Numbered from the stretch's first letter, positions 45,041 to 54,509 are shown. The stretch is 64,000 bases of DNA from Thermohalobaculum sp965263335 (GCA_965263335.1 CBDHHE010000009.1:33912-97911); one strand, 5' to 3'. Made by a program: numbers and translations. Notes: generated by a model from the sequence alone, not told the origin.

Positions 45041-47459
45041 AACGACGCCTCCACTGATCTCGGAACCGCCCCCCGTTCGATGAAAAGCCGACGCCTAGGC
45101 CGGCTCCGGCGGCCACCGAAGTGTTGAAGAGATCTGGGATTTCGTCGAGCCGGAACTCGGCCGTGGGGTCGGCGAGAAGTTCGGTCGTATTCGGCAAGAA
45201 CGCAGTCGCGAAGGCGTACGACGCCTCGGCGCCGATGGTCACGCCGCTGAGGCCGAATTCTCCCAGATCGAGTTCGAGCGCCACGCCATTGAAGTTCTCA
45301 AGCCCAACCTCGCGCAGCACGTCGGCGGCGCCGTTCACGAAAGCGCTGCCGGAGAGCTCGACGCCGCTGAACGCCCGCAACTCGATGCCGTTGCCGAGCC
45401 CGGGCACTCGGGCGACTACGGCGCCTTCCGCGACCGCGTCGACAATCACCTGGCGGTTGGCGAGATCAGAGTCCAATAGATCGAAAACGAGGCCAACACC
45501 CAGCTCGCCGCCGAACACCCCGCCGGTGACCAAAGCGCCCGCTTCGATGCGCAAACCGGCACTAAACTCGGCGCCCGCTTCCAGCGGCCCTGCTTCGACG
45601 TCGACGAGGCTTGTATCGACACCGCCGTCGTCGCCGTCGTCGCCGCTAACTTCGGACACCTCCGCCGTGCCTGCGTCATCCGGTGCGACTGCGGCAGAGA
45701 TCCGCGGCGCTTGGGTCCCTTCAACGCCAGGCTGTGCGGCTCCTGCGGCGTTGCCTTCTGCCGCAGTCGCGCCCCCACCGCCCGAGGACGTGGAGAAGGC
45801 GAAAACGCTGGCATCGAACCCATCGTCGATCAACGCGTCGAGGTTGGTTTCGAGGCGCGCGCGCTGGTTGGCGGAGAGTGCTGCGCCCAGGCTGTCTTCG
45901 AAAAGATCCACCAGCGCGTCCGTGTCCCCGAAGTCCAGCACCGCGTCGCGCACCGTCTCCAGCAGCGTTGCGCCATCCTCGGTGGCCAGGGCCGCGAGGT
46001 CGTCCAGAACCTGTGTCGTGCCGGCCAGCGCCTGCTCGGTCGCCGCCTGGCCAAGATCGGTCACGTACCCGACCGCGAAGCGCTCAAGCTGGGCTTGCAG
46101 GTAGTCTACGATGCCGAGGAAGCCGTCTCCGATGAAGGCGGCGAGATCCGACAGGAAGCCCTGAGCCGCCGACAGGCCATCGAGGAACGCGCCCTCGGCA
46201 CCGTTGGCGATGGATTGAAGGATCGCGCCGGTCGACGCTGCCACGCCGGCCAACGCCTCTGGCGTAAGCTGCTGCAAGACACCGGCCAACTGCGGCGTGA
46301 TCAGCTCCCGAGGCAAGTCCAGGACGCGGGCGTAGCCATCGAGCGTCGCGGATGAGAGGTCGATATCGAGCGTACCGATGTCCTGAAACGCGTTGCCGAT
46401 TGCCTCGAAATCCACGAAGCGCGCGATGTCCGAGACGATATCGCCAAAGACCGCACCCTCGCCCGAGATCGCCTCAAGAAAAGGCGTGTCCAGCGCACCT
46501 TCCCAACCATTCTCGGCAATGCCGTCGACGAAAGCATCAAGCTCCGCCCGATCATGGACGACGGCCACAGCTTCCTGGAGCGCGCCGCGGGCTGCGTCGA
46601 GCCCCTGACGTGCGACATCCAAGGCGGGGTTTTCGAGACGGTGGATCCGCTGAACATTTGCGATCTGATTTCCCAAAGCCGTGATCTGCGCATTGGCCGA
46701 GGCAAACGCGCCGACGCTGTCGACTGCAGCCTGAGGCGCGCTTTGGATGGCCTCTGCCGCATCCGAAACGGTTGAACTGATCGCTGCGAGAGCATCGGGT
46801 AACGAGACGAAATTTAGACGCGTTACGCCGGAGCTGCTACCGAAGGAGATCTCGGCGCGCAACGCCGCAACTGCGTCGCCAAGATCGGCGGCGAACGCGC
46901 CCGGGTCAGATGGATCGAAGGTGAACTGCCCAACCTGGGCATCGATGGCCGACACCGCTTGCGATACCAGGTCTGCAATTGTCAGAACGTTGATCTGCCC
47001 AATGTTTCCAAGTTCCTGTCCGACCCTGGAGAGGGCACCGGAGATGATCCCATCCGGGTCGCCGATCCGCTGGATTGAGATGAGGGCCTGATACGACTGC
47101 GCGATCGGTTCAAAGGTCGCGGAAATCAGATCGAGGCTGTCCGTCGTGACGGCGTCGCGCCTGATCTGGTCAGCAACAGACCGGCTCGCGCGACCGAAAT
47201 GCTCAACGGCATCGGCCACGCTTCGCGCAAGCGCGCTGTCGACCCGCCCGACGGTGCCGATGTGATCGGCGATAGAGGTGAAGCCGCGCCCGGCATCTTC
47301 GAGCGATCCGAGCACGCCCAGCGTATTGACGCCAAGCGCATTGGTCAGGTCCTGAATGTCGAGCGCGACTTCGATTACTACGTCGAGTTCGTTACGAACG
47401 GTGTCGAACGCCCGATTTACATCGTTTGAAAGTCCGGAAAAGAAATTGCCGAAAGACAT
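45030..47459 (-). CDS. N-terminal part of large surface/adhesin-like protein (frameshifted)
   Basis: 809 residues. The first 590 are helical, Ala/Asp-rich with repeated coiled-coil-like segments (LSNDVNRAFDTVRNELDVVI). A Gly/Ala linker (about 555-600) leads to a beta-rich region (about 620-790). There is no signal peptide; low Cys and high acidity suggest export, perhaps by a type I route. A GGAG ribosome site precedes the ATG. The frame ends with RDQWRRRFGG soon after a G6 tract at 45069-45074; dropping one G continues into the 322-residue part, for a protein of about 1,135 residues. Confidence 0.75.
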   Translation of the reverse strand: MSFGNFFSGLSNDVNRAFDTVRNELDVVIEVALDIQDLTNALGVNTLGVLGSLEDAGRGFTSIADHIGTVGRVDSALARSVADAVEHFGRASRSVADQIRRDAVTTDSLDLISATFEPIAQSYQALISIQRIGDPDGIISGALSRVGQELGNIGQINVLTIADLVSQAVSAIDAQVGQFTFDPSDPGAFAADLGDAVAALRAEISFGSSSGVTRLNFVSLPDALAAISSTVSDAAEAIQSAPQAAVDSVGAFASANAQITALGNQIANVQRIHRLENPALDVARQGLDAARGALQEAVAVVHDRAELDAFVDGIAENGWEGALDTPFLEAISGEGAVFGDIVSDIARFVDFEAIGNAFQDIGTLDIDLSSATLDGYARVLDLPRELITPQLAGVLQQLTPEALAGVAASTGAILQSIANGAEGAFLDGLSAAQGFLSDLAAFIGDGFLGIVDYLQAQLERFAVGYVTDLGQAATEQALAGTTQVLDDLAALATEDGATLLETVRDAVLDFGDTDALVDLFEDSLGAALSANQRARLETNLDALIDDGFDASVFAFSTSSGGGGATAAEGNAAGAAQPGVEGTQAPRISAAVAPDDAGTAEVSEVSGDDGDDGGVDTSLVDVEAGPLEAGAEFSAGLRIEAGALVTGGVFGGELGVGLVFDLLDSDLANRQVIVDAVAEGAVVARVPGLGNGIELRAFSGVELSGSAFVNGAADVLREVGLENFNGVALELDLGEFGLSGVTIGAEASYAFATAFLPNTTELLADPTAEFRLDEIPDLFNTSVAAGAGLGVGFSSNGGRFRDQWRRRFGG

Positions 47460-47699
47460 AACATTTCTCCATTTGGATTAGTTTGGCATGCAAAGACCCG
47501 CCGTCGGCCAAGGGGCCGCCGCTTGTTCAGGTCAGGGTTAGAGGTTGGGCTTTTGCCGGTCGTCAGGGTGGCTTTGGCCGTTTCATGTGGGTCTCCTTGG
47601 TTGGGCGTCGCCCGAACCGTGGGGAGCGCTCACATAAAGGAAAACACGTTTGTCGGGAAATTATTCACCGGCTTGGGGCCAGATAAGATCACATTCGGT

Positions 47700-48146
47700 C
47701 ACACGGCTGAGACGCCCTCGTGCGTTGGCCGGGCCTTTGACGCAGTTCATCCACGGACCGGTCGGGCATTTCCAAAGGAAATGTCCCGAAAGGTTTGCTC
47801 TCGACACGGCTCCGGCGGTGGTATCCGCTCCAACGTCGCCAGATGGCGCGACCCAGATACTTTGATGCTCGCAGGCTTCGTTGCGTGCGATTGCGCCGGC
47901 GGTGGGTGGCTTCTACGGCTTGGCGTTTTTCCTTGGCGGGATGGCCACGTTCAGTGTTCGCTGGCGGCGGCACAGGGCGCTGGCGTCCGCTACCGGCCAG
48001 CCCAGGCCGACAAGCTTCAGAAGGCGTTGCACGAACCTCACCGTCTGCCTTAGCGGCCTACCAAAGATGCCCGGGGCGCCGCCCGTTCAGGGCAAACCGC
48101 CCTTCACTCTTCATCGCCCGACAGGTCCCGGATCGCGGCATCGCTC
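47700..48146 (-). pseudogene. Decayed IS5-family transposase
   Basis: Fragments in shifting minus frames match the IS5-type DDE transposase in order: SDAAIR (48146) with TCRAMK, GIFGRPLRQT (48071), FVQRLLKLVGLGWPV and LCRRQRTLNVAIP, then a jump to PPRKNAKP-stop-KPPTAGAIARNEA, after a shift LRASKYLGRAIWRRWSGYHR and RSRVESK (to 47794), and MNCVK (47750). The central third with the first catalytic Asp is deleted, one Trp codon is now TAG, a C is lost, and about 43 bases are inserted before MNCVK. Clearly inactive. Terminal inverted repeats were not found. Confidence 0.8.
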
Positions 48147-48301
48147 AAGCTCGGTTGCTGGCCACACTTACTGGTCGGGGGCGGGCCTCAGGTCATTTCT
48201 GGATCAAACCACAGCGTGTGCGAGCCGCGTCGGCCCTGTGCTTCATTTCAAACCGACAAACCTTACGGCAAACGTCGCTTTCCCGCAGCTCGAGTGACAA
48301 T

Positions 48302-50035
48302 TTACTCTGCGGCCTGTGGCACCTCAGGGCAGCTGAGCTTTTTCCAAGCCTCAAACTGCGACAGAAACACCTCACCGTTCAAGTCTTGGATCAGATGCGA
48401 CTTCTTCAGGCGATCCATGACGGGCCCTTTGACCTCGGACAGATGCAGACCGACGCCCATGTCCGTCAGCCGTGCATTGATCGCCTCCAGACTTTCGAGT
48501 GCGGAGTAATCAACTTCGTTCACGGCTGAGAACATCAGCACCACATGTCGGATGGCACATCCTTCCGTGACGCGGGTTTGTATCAGGTCCTCAAGGAAGC
48601 GCGCGTTCACGAAATAGAGGCTTTCATCGACCCTGAGCGTGACCAGAGATGGCGAAGTCTCCACTTTGTGGCGGTGGATGTTGCGGAAGTGCTGGCTGCC
48701 GGGGACGAGCCCAACCTCGGCCACATGCGGGCGGGAGGTTTTGTAAAGATGTAGAACTACAGAAATCGCGACACCGGCAGCAACGCCCACCTCAACGCCA
48801 AGGCCCAGGGTTAGTAGAATTGTAGCCCCAACAGCGGTGAAGTCAGCGCGGGAATAGTTCCATGTCTTCTTCAGAATCGAGATATCGACGAGAGACAAGA
48901 CCGCCACGATGATAGTCGCGGCCAGCGTTGCGTTTGGAAGGAAGTAGACGAGGGGCGTCAGGGCGACAGCCGCGATGGCAAGGCCGATGGCTGTGAAGAT
49001 ACCCGCAGCGGGTGTTTCCGCGCCTGCGTCGTAGTTCACGACCGACCTTGAGAAGCCACCTGTCACCGGGAAGCCGCCGGAGAAGGCTGCGCCGAGGTTG
49101 GCGGCTCCGAGGCCGATCAATTCCTGATCCGGGTCGATGCGCTGGCGTTTCTTGGCGGCCAAAGTCTGGGCGACCGAAACGCTTTCCACAAAGCCGATGA
49201 TCGAAATCAGGATTGCAGGGACCAGTAGCGCGCCGACCAGATCGCTCGACAGGCTGGGCATGGTCAAAGGTGGCAGGCTTTGCGGGACATCGCCCACGAT
49301 TTTCACACCCTTTTCGGCGAGATTGAGCCCCCAGACAGCGACGGTCGTTGCCACGACGGCAACGACGGGGCCGCCTTTCGCGAGGAAGTCTGTGAGCAAT
49401 GGCCCTGTTCCGAGCCGTTTGAGAAGCGGTTTCAGGTTGCTGCGCACCCAGAACAGAAAGCCTGCGGCGCTGACCCCGATCAGAACCGTGATCCAGTTGA
49501 TCTCGTCCAGATGCGCAAAGAGCGAGCCCAGCATCTCTGGCAGGGTATGGCCATGGGCGCTGACACCCAAGATATGTTTCAGCTGGCTCGTCGCGATGAG
49601 TATGCCTGATGCTGTAATAAACCCGGCGATGACGGGGTGGCTGAGGAAATTGGCCAGAAAACCGAGGCGCAACACGCCCAGCAGGACAAGAAAACCGCCA
49701 GACAGAAAGGCCAATGTCAGGGCTGCGACCGCATAGCCCGCCGTGCCTGCCTCGGCCACCTGGCCGATGGCCGAAGCTGTCAGCAGTGAAACCACAGCCA
49801 CCGGCCCCACGGCCAACGCGCGGGACGTCCCGAAGATCGCGTAAAGCACAATGGGCGCAATGGACGCATAAATCCCGGCCTCAGGCGGCAAGCCCGCCAG
49901 CAGTGCGTAGGCCAGCGACTGCGGGATAAGCATGATCGTCACAATGACAGCCGCGATCAGGTCGTTCGACAACGCGGATTTGTCGTAGGTGCGACCCCAA
50001 TCAAGGATTGGTACGTAGCGGCGGGGTGTTTGCAT
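48302..50035 (-). CDS. SulP family anion transporter with STAS domain
   Basis: 577 residues from ATG 50035 (GTG 50104 is possible). About 10-12 hydrophobic helices (about 20-420) include the SulP signature AYALLAGLPPEAGIYASIAP and a later GFVESVSVAQTLAAK. The cytosolic STAS domain covers about 440-555 (VVLMFSAVNEVDYSALESLEAI). SulP proteins move sulfate, bicarbonate or other anions. As last gene of the sulfide-oxidation run it may export sulfate/sulfite or import anions. Confidence 0.9.
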   Translation of the reverse strand: MQTPRRYVPILDWGRTYDKSALSNDLIAAVIVTIMLIPQSLAYALLAGLPPEAGIYASIAPIVLYAIFGTSRALAVGPVAVVSLLTASAIGQVAEAGTAGYAVAALTLAFLSGGFLVLLGVLRLGFLANFLSHPVIAGFITASGILIATSQLKHILGVSAHGHTLPEMLGSLFAHLDEINWITVLIGVSAAGFLFWVRSNLKPLLKRLGTGPLLTDFLAKGGPVVAVVATTVAVWGLNLAEKGVKIVGDVPQSLPPLTMPSLSSDLVGALLVPAILISIIGFVESVSVAQTLAAKKRQRIDPDQELIGLGAANLGAAFSGGFPVTGGFSRSVVNYDAGAETPAAGIFTAIGLAIAAVALTPLVYFLPNATLAATIIVAVLSLVDISILKKTWNYSRADFTAVGATILLTLGLGVEVGVAAGVAISVVLHLYKTSRPHVAEVGLVPGSQHFRNIHRHKVETSPSLVTLRVDESLYFVNARFLEDLIQTRVTEGCAIRHVVLMFSAVNEVDYSALESLEAINARLTDMGVGLHLSEVKGPVMDRLKKSHLIQDLNGEVFLSQFEAWKKLSCPEVPQAAE

Positions 50036-50146
50036 CACGGTTGCTTTCGGAAAAAGGCGATAGATGAGCCCGGCCAAAGCCGGCAACCCATCCACCAGTT
50101 GCACCGCGGGCCGCAGGGAGGGTCACCCGCGGTGCTTAGGAGCGGT

Positions 50147-51826
50147 CTATTCAGCTGCGACCTGAATTTTTTCAGGCTTGGCCATCCATTCTTTGCCCTT
50201 CAGCATGGCCTGCCAATAGATCGGGGGCAGCATCTTTTCCTTCAGGAACCAGGCTGCGCGCGTGGGCTTGGTGCCGTCCACAAGGAAGGATGGGAAAGAC
50301 GGTTTGAGAACGCCGCCATAGCCGAACTCGGCCAGCACGATCTTGCCGCGCTCGACCGTCAACGGGCAGGAGCCGTATCCATCATAGGCCGCAACGGGCG
50401 AGCGCCCGGCAATGTCAGCGGCGATGTTGTCTGCGACCACAGGGGCCTGCTTGCGCGCGGCTGCGGCGGTCTTGGCATTGGGTGCGTTCATCACGTCACC
50501 GAGGCTCCAGACATTGTCATAGCTTTTGTGGCGCAACGTGACCTGATCCACATCGACCCAACCTGCTGCATCTGCCAGAGGGGAGACACGGATGAAATCG
50601 GGGGCGGTCTGCGGCGGGCAGACGTGGATCATATCGAAATCCACTGTGACCATGTCGGGGTCTGTGTCCGGTTTCGCGACTTTGAAAGTGGCTTTCTTGG
50701 CATCGCCATCCACAGACACAAGGTTGTGGAAGAAGTTACAGGTCGCGTCATACTTGGCGATGTAGCTTTCCAGCGCGGGCACATAGTCCTTGACGCCGAA
50801 CAAGACGCCGCCGGCGTTCATGAACTGGATGTCGATGTCTTTGAGACGACCGTTGCGGAACCAAGCGTCACCGGACAGATACATCGCCTTCTGCGGTGCG
50901 CCCGCGCATTTTATGGGCATCGGCGGCTGGGTGAAGATCGCACGCCCCTCTTTCATCTCCTGCACCAGTTCCCATGTGTATGGCGCGAGGTCATAGCGAT
51001 AGTTGGATGTAACGCCATTGCGGCCAAGAGTGTCTTCCAGCCCTTCAACGGCATCCCAGTCGAGCTTCAGGCCGGGGCAAACCACAAGGCGGTCGTATTT
51101 GACCACACGGCAGCCATCGAGGATGACGGCATTGTTTTCAGGCTCGAACGCGGCCACGGCGGATTTGATCCACTTGACGCCGCGCGGAATGAGCGAGCCC
51201 ATTGTCTTGGCCGTCTGGCTGGCCTGGAAAATGCCGCCGCCCACCATGGTCCAGCCGGGCTGGTAGTAGTGGATGTCAGCCGGATCAATGATGGCAATCG
51301 ACAGGTTCGACTTGCGTGACTGCAGGCTGGCCGCGACGGACACGCCGGCTGCGCCGCCGCCGACGATGACAACATCAAACTGGGCGTCCCCTGTGTCGGT
51401 CGGGGTCTTGCCGCCGTTGGCGATGCGCCGGGCAACGCCGGTCATGTCATAGCCAGCCGCCTTGGTTGCCGCGAGGATCTCGGGCATCGGGCGTTTCTTG
51501 CTTTCATGGAAAGACCAGAGCGTGGCAGAGCGCGTACCCGTGCGGCAATAAGCCAGCACCGGGCGCGGCAGGTCTTTAAGGGCGGCGCCAAAGCCTGCCA
51601 CGTCTTCGTCGCGCACCATGCCAGAGGTCACCGGGACATAGGCCGCTTGCAGGCCAGCCGTCTTGGCGGCGGCTTCGATTTCTTCAAAGCTCGGCTGATC
51701 CGCGCCTTCGCCATCCGGGCGATTGCAGATGATTGCGCGGAAGCCTGCGGACTTGATCGCGGCCATATCCTCGGCCGTGATTTGCGGGCTGACGCTGACT
51801 TTTTCAGTGATTTTCTTGAGTTCCAT
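50147..51826 (-). CDS. Fusion of DUF442-type phosphatase-like domain and sulfide:quinone oxidoreductase
   Basis: 559 residues. Residues 1-140 form a tyrosine-phosphatase-like (DUF442/Blh N-terminal) domain with AYCRTGTRS, the Cys-x5-Arg loop (C94, R99). From 150 the protein is an FAD enzyme: VVIVGGGAAGVSVA, then redox cysteines in IKCAGAPQK (C307) and YGSCPLT (C487), the pair used by SQRDL-type SQRs to take up sulfide. It oxidises sulfide to a persulfide and reduces quinone at the membrane. The fused domain may act on sulfur or phospho-cysteine chemistry; its role is unproven. Persulfide dioxygenase is encoded just upstream. Confidence 0.9.
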   Translation of the reverse strand: MELKKITEKVSVSPQITAEDMAAIKSAGFRAIICNRPDGEGADQPSFEEIEAAAKTAGLQAAYVPVTSGMVRDEDVAGFGAALKDLPRPVLAYCRTGTRSATLWSFHESKKRPMPEILAATKAAGYDMTGVARRIANGGKTPTDTGDAQFDVVIVGGGAAGVSVAASLQSRKSNLSIAIIDPADIHYYQPGWTMVGGGIFQASQTAKTMGSLIPRGVKWIKSAVAAFEPENNAVILDGCRVVKYDRLVVCPGLKLDWDAVEGLEDTLGRNGVTSNYRYDLAPYTWELVQEMKEGRAIFTQPPMPIKCAGAPQKAMYLSGDAWFRNGRLKDIDIQFMNAGGVLFGVKDYVPALESYIAKYDATCNFFHNLVSVDGDAKKATFKVAKPDTDPDMVTVDFDMIHVCPPQTAPDFIRVSPLADAAGWVDVDQVTLRHKSYDNVWSLGDVMNAPNAKTAAAARKQAPVVADNIAADIAGRSPVAAYDGYGSCPLTVERGKIVLAEFGYGGVLKPSFPSFLVDGTKPTRAAWFLKEKMLPPIYWQAMLKGKEWMAKPEKIQVAAE

Positions 51827-51886
51827 TTGGGTCTCCTCCCCTGCGGGAATGATTTGGCGCCCTATCGTTGCGCGACATGAGGGCGG

Positions 51887-52768
51887 TTAAAGCCCGTTCA
51901 CAGGCACTTTGAGCATCGGGTTGCCGTCCTTGTCGGTCGGCACTTCGCCCGCGCGCATGTTCACTTGCAGGGACGGAATGATCAGTTTGGGCATGGCAAG
52001 TTGGGCATCCCGTTCGGTGCGGAATTTGACGAAGTCTTCCTTGGTCTTCCCCGCACCGACGTGAATGTTCTGGGCCTTTTGCTCGGCCACTGTGGTTTCC
52101 CATGCAATCGTGCGCCCACCGGGGCCATAATCGTGGCACATGAACAGCCGTGTTTCATCCGGCAGCGCCAGCACTTTCTGGATGCTGTCGTAAAGCTCTT
52201 CGGCAGAGCCGCCGGGAAAGTCGCAGCGCGCCGAGCCACCATCGGGCATGAACAGCGTATCACCGACGAAGGCCGCATCCCCCACCACATGCACCATGCA
52301 GGCGGGGGTGTGTCCGGGCGTATACATGGCGAAAGCCTGCATTGTCCCGATCATGTAGGTGTCACCATCTTCGAACAGCGCGTCAAATTGCGAGCCGTCA
52401 CGCTCGAATTCGGTGCCTTCGTTGAACACTTTGCCAAAGGTCTCTTGCACAACCGTGATCTTCGACCCGACGCCGATCTTACCGCCCAGCTTCCCTTGGA
52501 TGTAAGGGGCGGCGCTCAGGTGATCCGCGTGAACGTGGGTTTCGATGATCCACTCCAGCTTGAGGCCCTCGGTCTCGATCTGGTGGATCAACTCATCGGC
52601 GTGATCAAAGGTGATGCGGCCCGCAGCATAGTCGATGTCCATCACGGTATCGATCAGCGCGCAGCTTTGCGAAGCAGGGTCTTTGACAAGATAAGTGATC
52701 GTGTTGGTCGCTTCATCAAAGAAAGCCTGTACCTCGGGTTTGACAGTCATATCAACGGGATACGTCAT
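51887..52768 (-). CDS. Persulfide dioxygenase-type metallo-beta-lactamase fold protein
   Basis: 293 residues. THVHADH (77-83) and later PGHTPACMVH, FVGDTLF and MCHDYGP give the ETHE1/Blh-type metal site. In this family glutathione or other persulfides are oxidised to sulfite. There is no signal peptide, so it is cytosolic. It is followed at 51826 by the SQR fusion, giving the standard sulfide to persulfide to sulfite order. Confidence 0.9.
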   Translation of the reverse strand: MTYPVDMTVKPEVQAFFDEATNTITYLVKDPASQSCALIDTVMDIDYAAGRITFDHADELIHQIETEGLKLEWIIETHVHADHLSAAPYIQGKLGGKIGVGSKITVVQETFGKVFNEGTEFERDGSQFDALFEDGDTYMIGTMQAFAMYTPGHTPACMVHVVGDAAFVGDTLFMPDGGSARCDFPGGSAEELYDSIQKVLALPDETRLFMCHDYGPGGRTIAWETTVAEQKAQNIHVGAGKTKEDFVKFRTERDAQLAMPKLIIPSLQVNMRAGEVPTDKDGNPMLKVPVNGL

Positions 52769-52797
52769 CTTTTGGGTCTCCTCTTTGGGCGACGTGC

Positions 52798-53358
52798 TCA
52801 GTGGCCGCGCCCTTGTTGCATCATCATCTCGTGGACGGCGGCCATGCCTCGGTCGACCATGGCGGTCACTTCAGCGGCATGGGTTTGCATCGCGGCGACA
52901 ACCTCGGGGTTGTCTGACGTCTGGATCACCACCAGCCCTTCATCTTCGACGGACACATCCGAAGTGATCTCGTCTCCGTGCATGAAAAACACATCAAGCG
53001 TCGGGCTTTGGATGATGATCTTGGGATCATCCTTGGCATGAACCCTGTCGATCATGCCAACGGCGTGGCTGACCAAGGCATCCATCACCGCTTGATCACT
53101 GGACCGTGTGACTGTGCGAATGCCGTCGGGCAAATTCTCAACCTCGCGGGTGATCGTGTCAAAGTTGCGGAAGAGGATCGCAAGCTCTTCGCTCTCCCGC
53201 GCACTAGCGTTTTCACCGCGTAGGCCGGGCATCGTCACCTCGTCGTGCTGGTGCATGCCGTGCCCGCCGGACATGGGCCCATGCGATTGGGCAAAGGCGA
53301 TACCAACGACGAGACTGAATAGAAGGCTCGCCAAACTGAGTGTCCTGAAACGGGTCAT
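52798..53358 (-). CDS. His/Met-rich periplasmic protein of unknown function
   Basis: 186 residues. A signal peptide (about 1-23) is followed by SHGPMSGGHGMHQHDE, a probable metal-binding stretch, and the C-terminus has MAAVHEMMMQQGRGH. The middle is helical with no family I recognise. It overlaps the preceding YeeE-type gene by 4 bases and lies within the sulfide run. It may bind copper or a sulfur-stressed metal; this is inference. Confidence 0.78.
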   Translation of the reverse strand: MTRFRTLSLASLLFSLVVGIAFAQSHGPMSGGHGMHQHDEVTMPGLRGENASARESEELAILFRNFDTITREVENLPDGIRTVTRSSDQAVMDALVSHAVGMIDRVHAKDDPKIIIQSPTLDVFFMHGDEITSDVSVEDEGLVVIQTSDNPEVVAAMQTHAAEVTAMVDRGMAAVHEMMMQQGRGH

Positions 53359-53786
53359 TGCGCCACCTGCGCTTTCATTGGAGCCAAGAGGATGCGGCGC
53401 AGCACAAAACCACCAGCAACAGCGACAAGGAACAGAGCGACTTCCCAGCGGCCTGTGCCAAGGGCAGGGATGGCGGCACCCGGGCAGAACCCCGCGATGC
53501 CCCAGCCAACACCAAACAAGGCAGAGCCGCCGATCAGTTTGCGATCAATCACGGTGGAGGTGGGAACCTGGAAGCGGCCGCCGAACAATGGCGCGTCGCG
53601 CCGCCAGACAAGGCGGTAGCCAGCAAAAGTGACCAGCAGCGCCCCACCCATGACAAAGGCGAGGCTCGGGTCCCATGTTCCTGCGACATCAAAGAAGTTC
53701 AGGACTTTTGCCGGGTCCATCATGCCAGACAGGGCAATGCCGACCCCGAAGACCAAACCAGTGACGAGCGCGTAGAGCAGTTTCAT
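53355..53786 (-). CDS. YeeE/YedE-related membrane protein (DUF6691 type)
   Basis: 143 residues with four hydrophobic helices. GALSGMMDPAKV-like GIALSGMMDPAKVLNFF near the N-terminus and GIAGFCPGAAIPALG near 115 are the paired motifs of this half-size protein; the cysteine in FCPG is the likely sulfur site. The next gene upstream encodes its partner half. Such pairs are thought to pass thiosulfate or sulfane sulfur across the membrane. Confidence 0.88.
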   Translation of the reverse strand: MKLLYALVTGLVFGVGIALSGMMDPAKVLNFFDVAGTWDPSLAFVMGGALLVTFAGYRLVWRRDAPLFGGRFQVPTSTVIDRKLIGGSALFGVGWGIAGFCPGAAIPALGTGRWEVALFLVAVAGGFVLRRILLAPMKAQVAQ

Positions 53787-53789
53787 AGC

Positions 53790-54221
53790 CTAGCCTCCGA
53801 TGACGTGACGAATGATGAAGACGGTGATGGCACCTGTCGCCATAAAAGTCGGAACCGCAGCGAGCGAGCGCACCGACAGGCGAGACAAACCGCAAACACC
53901 ATGACCGGATGTGCAGCCCGACCCGAGGCTGGCACCGAGCCCGACGATAACTCCGCCAACGGCGACCATCGCCGGGCTGACGGGGACGTTGACCTCGGGC
54001 ATGGAGCCGGTGACGGCAAAGATCAGGCCAGGGGCCAAAATCATGCCCACGACCATAGCGGCGCGCCAACCGAATTCAGATTTGTTTTCGGCAAAGACAA
54101 GGCCGGACATGATGCCAGTCGCACCAAGGATGCGACCAAGGCCCAGCATGAGTAGCACCGCTCCCAGACCGATGGCGAGCCCGCCACCGAAAGATGCGAA
54201 GGGGGTGAAAATCGTTTCCAT
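53790..54221 (-). CDS. YeeE/YedE family membrane protein
   Basis: 143 residues with four helices. GATGIMSGLVF and LGSGCTSGHGVCGLSRLS, with two cysteines, are the defining motifs; the latter is used for sulfur transfer in thiosulfate transporters of this family. Three bases separate it from the DUF6691 partner and from the DUF2892 gene. All belong to the sulfide operon. Confidence 0.9.
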   Translation of the reverse strand: METIFTPFASFGGGLAIGLGAVLLMLGLGRILGATGIMSGLVFAENKSEFGWRAAMVVGMILAPGLIFAVTGSMPEVNVPVSPAMVAVGGVIVGLGASLGSGCTSGHGVCGLSRLSVRSLAAVPTFMATGAITVFIIRHVIGG

Positions 54222-54224
54222 CTG

Positions 54225-54437
54225 TTAGGCCCGGCAGGTCTTGAAGCCGAAGATCGAATAGATCGGGCACATGCGCGTTGCCGCAACCACCAGCATGACA
54301 ACGCCCACGGCGGCCGCGCCGTATTTGATCAAGCTACCCTGAAAGGCGGGCATGCCGCTCAGGAAGGCGAGGTAGAGAAGTGCAAGCCCGAGGGCAGCGC
54401 GTAGAATACGGTCAAGAGTTCCAACATTGGTAGTCAT
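54225..54437 (-). CDS. DUF2892 (YgaP transmembrane-type) small membrane protein
   Basis: 70 residues, two hydrophobic helices. MTTNVGTLDRILRAALGLALL and the ending CPIYSIFGFKTC are characteristic: this domain is often fused to rhodanese (YgaP) or found in sulfur operons. The two end cysteines may handle sulfur. It opens the transcription unit to 48302 and carries a palindromic operator 58-70 bases before its ATG; GGAG ribosome site present. Confidence 0.9.
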   Translation of the reverse strand: MTTNVGTLDRILRAALGLALLYLAFLSGMPAFQGSLIKYGAAAVGVVMLVVAATRMCPIYSIFGFKTCRA

Positions 54438-54489
54438 GGTGTTCTCCTTTCAGATAACTTGGAGAACAGATATAACTTTTATTTCACCT

Positions 54490-54509
54490 CTTCAGTGACT
54501 TTGTCACCT
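54490..54509 (-). promoter_or_regulatory. Palindromic operator, copy 1
   Basis: Minus-strand reading AGGTGACAAAGTCACTGAAG: GTGAC and GTCAC arms with a 3-base centre, plus a shared ACTGAAG flank. The same element recurs at 55710-55729 with 17 of 20 identical bases. It ends 58 bases before the DUF2892 start. The shape fits a Crp/Fnr-type dimer, and such a regulator is encoded next door. Confidence 0.65.
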
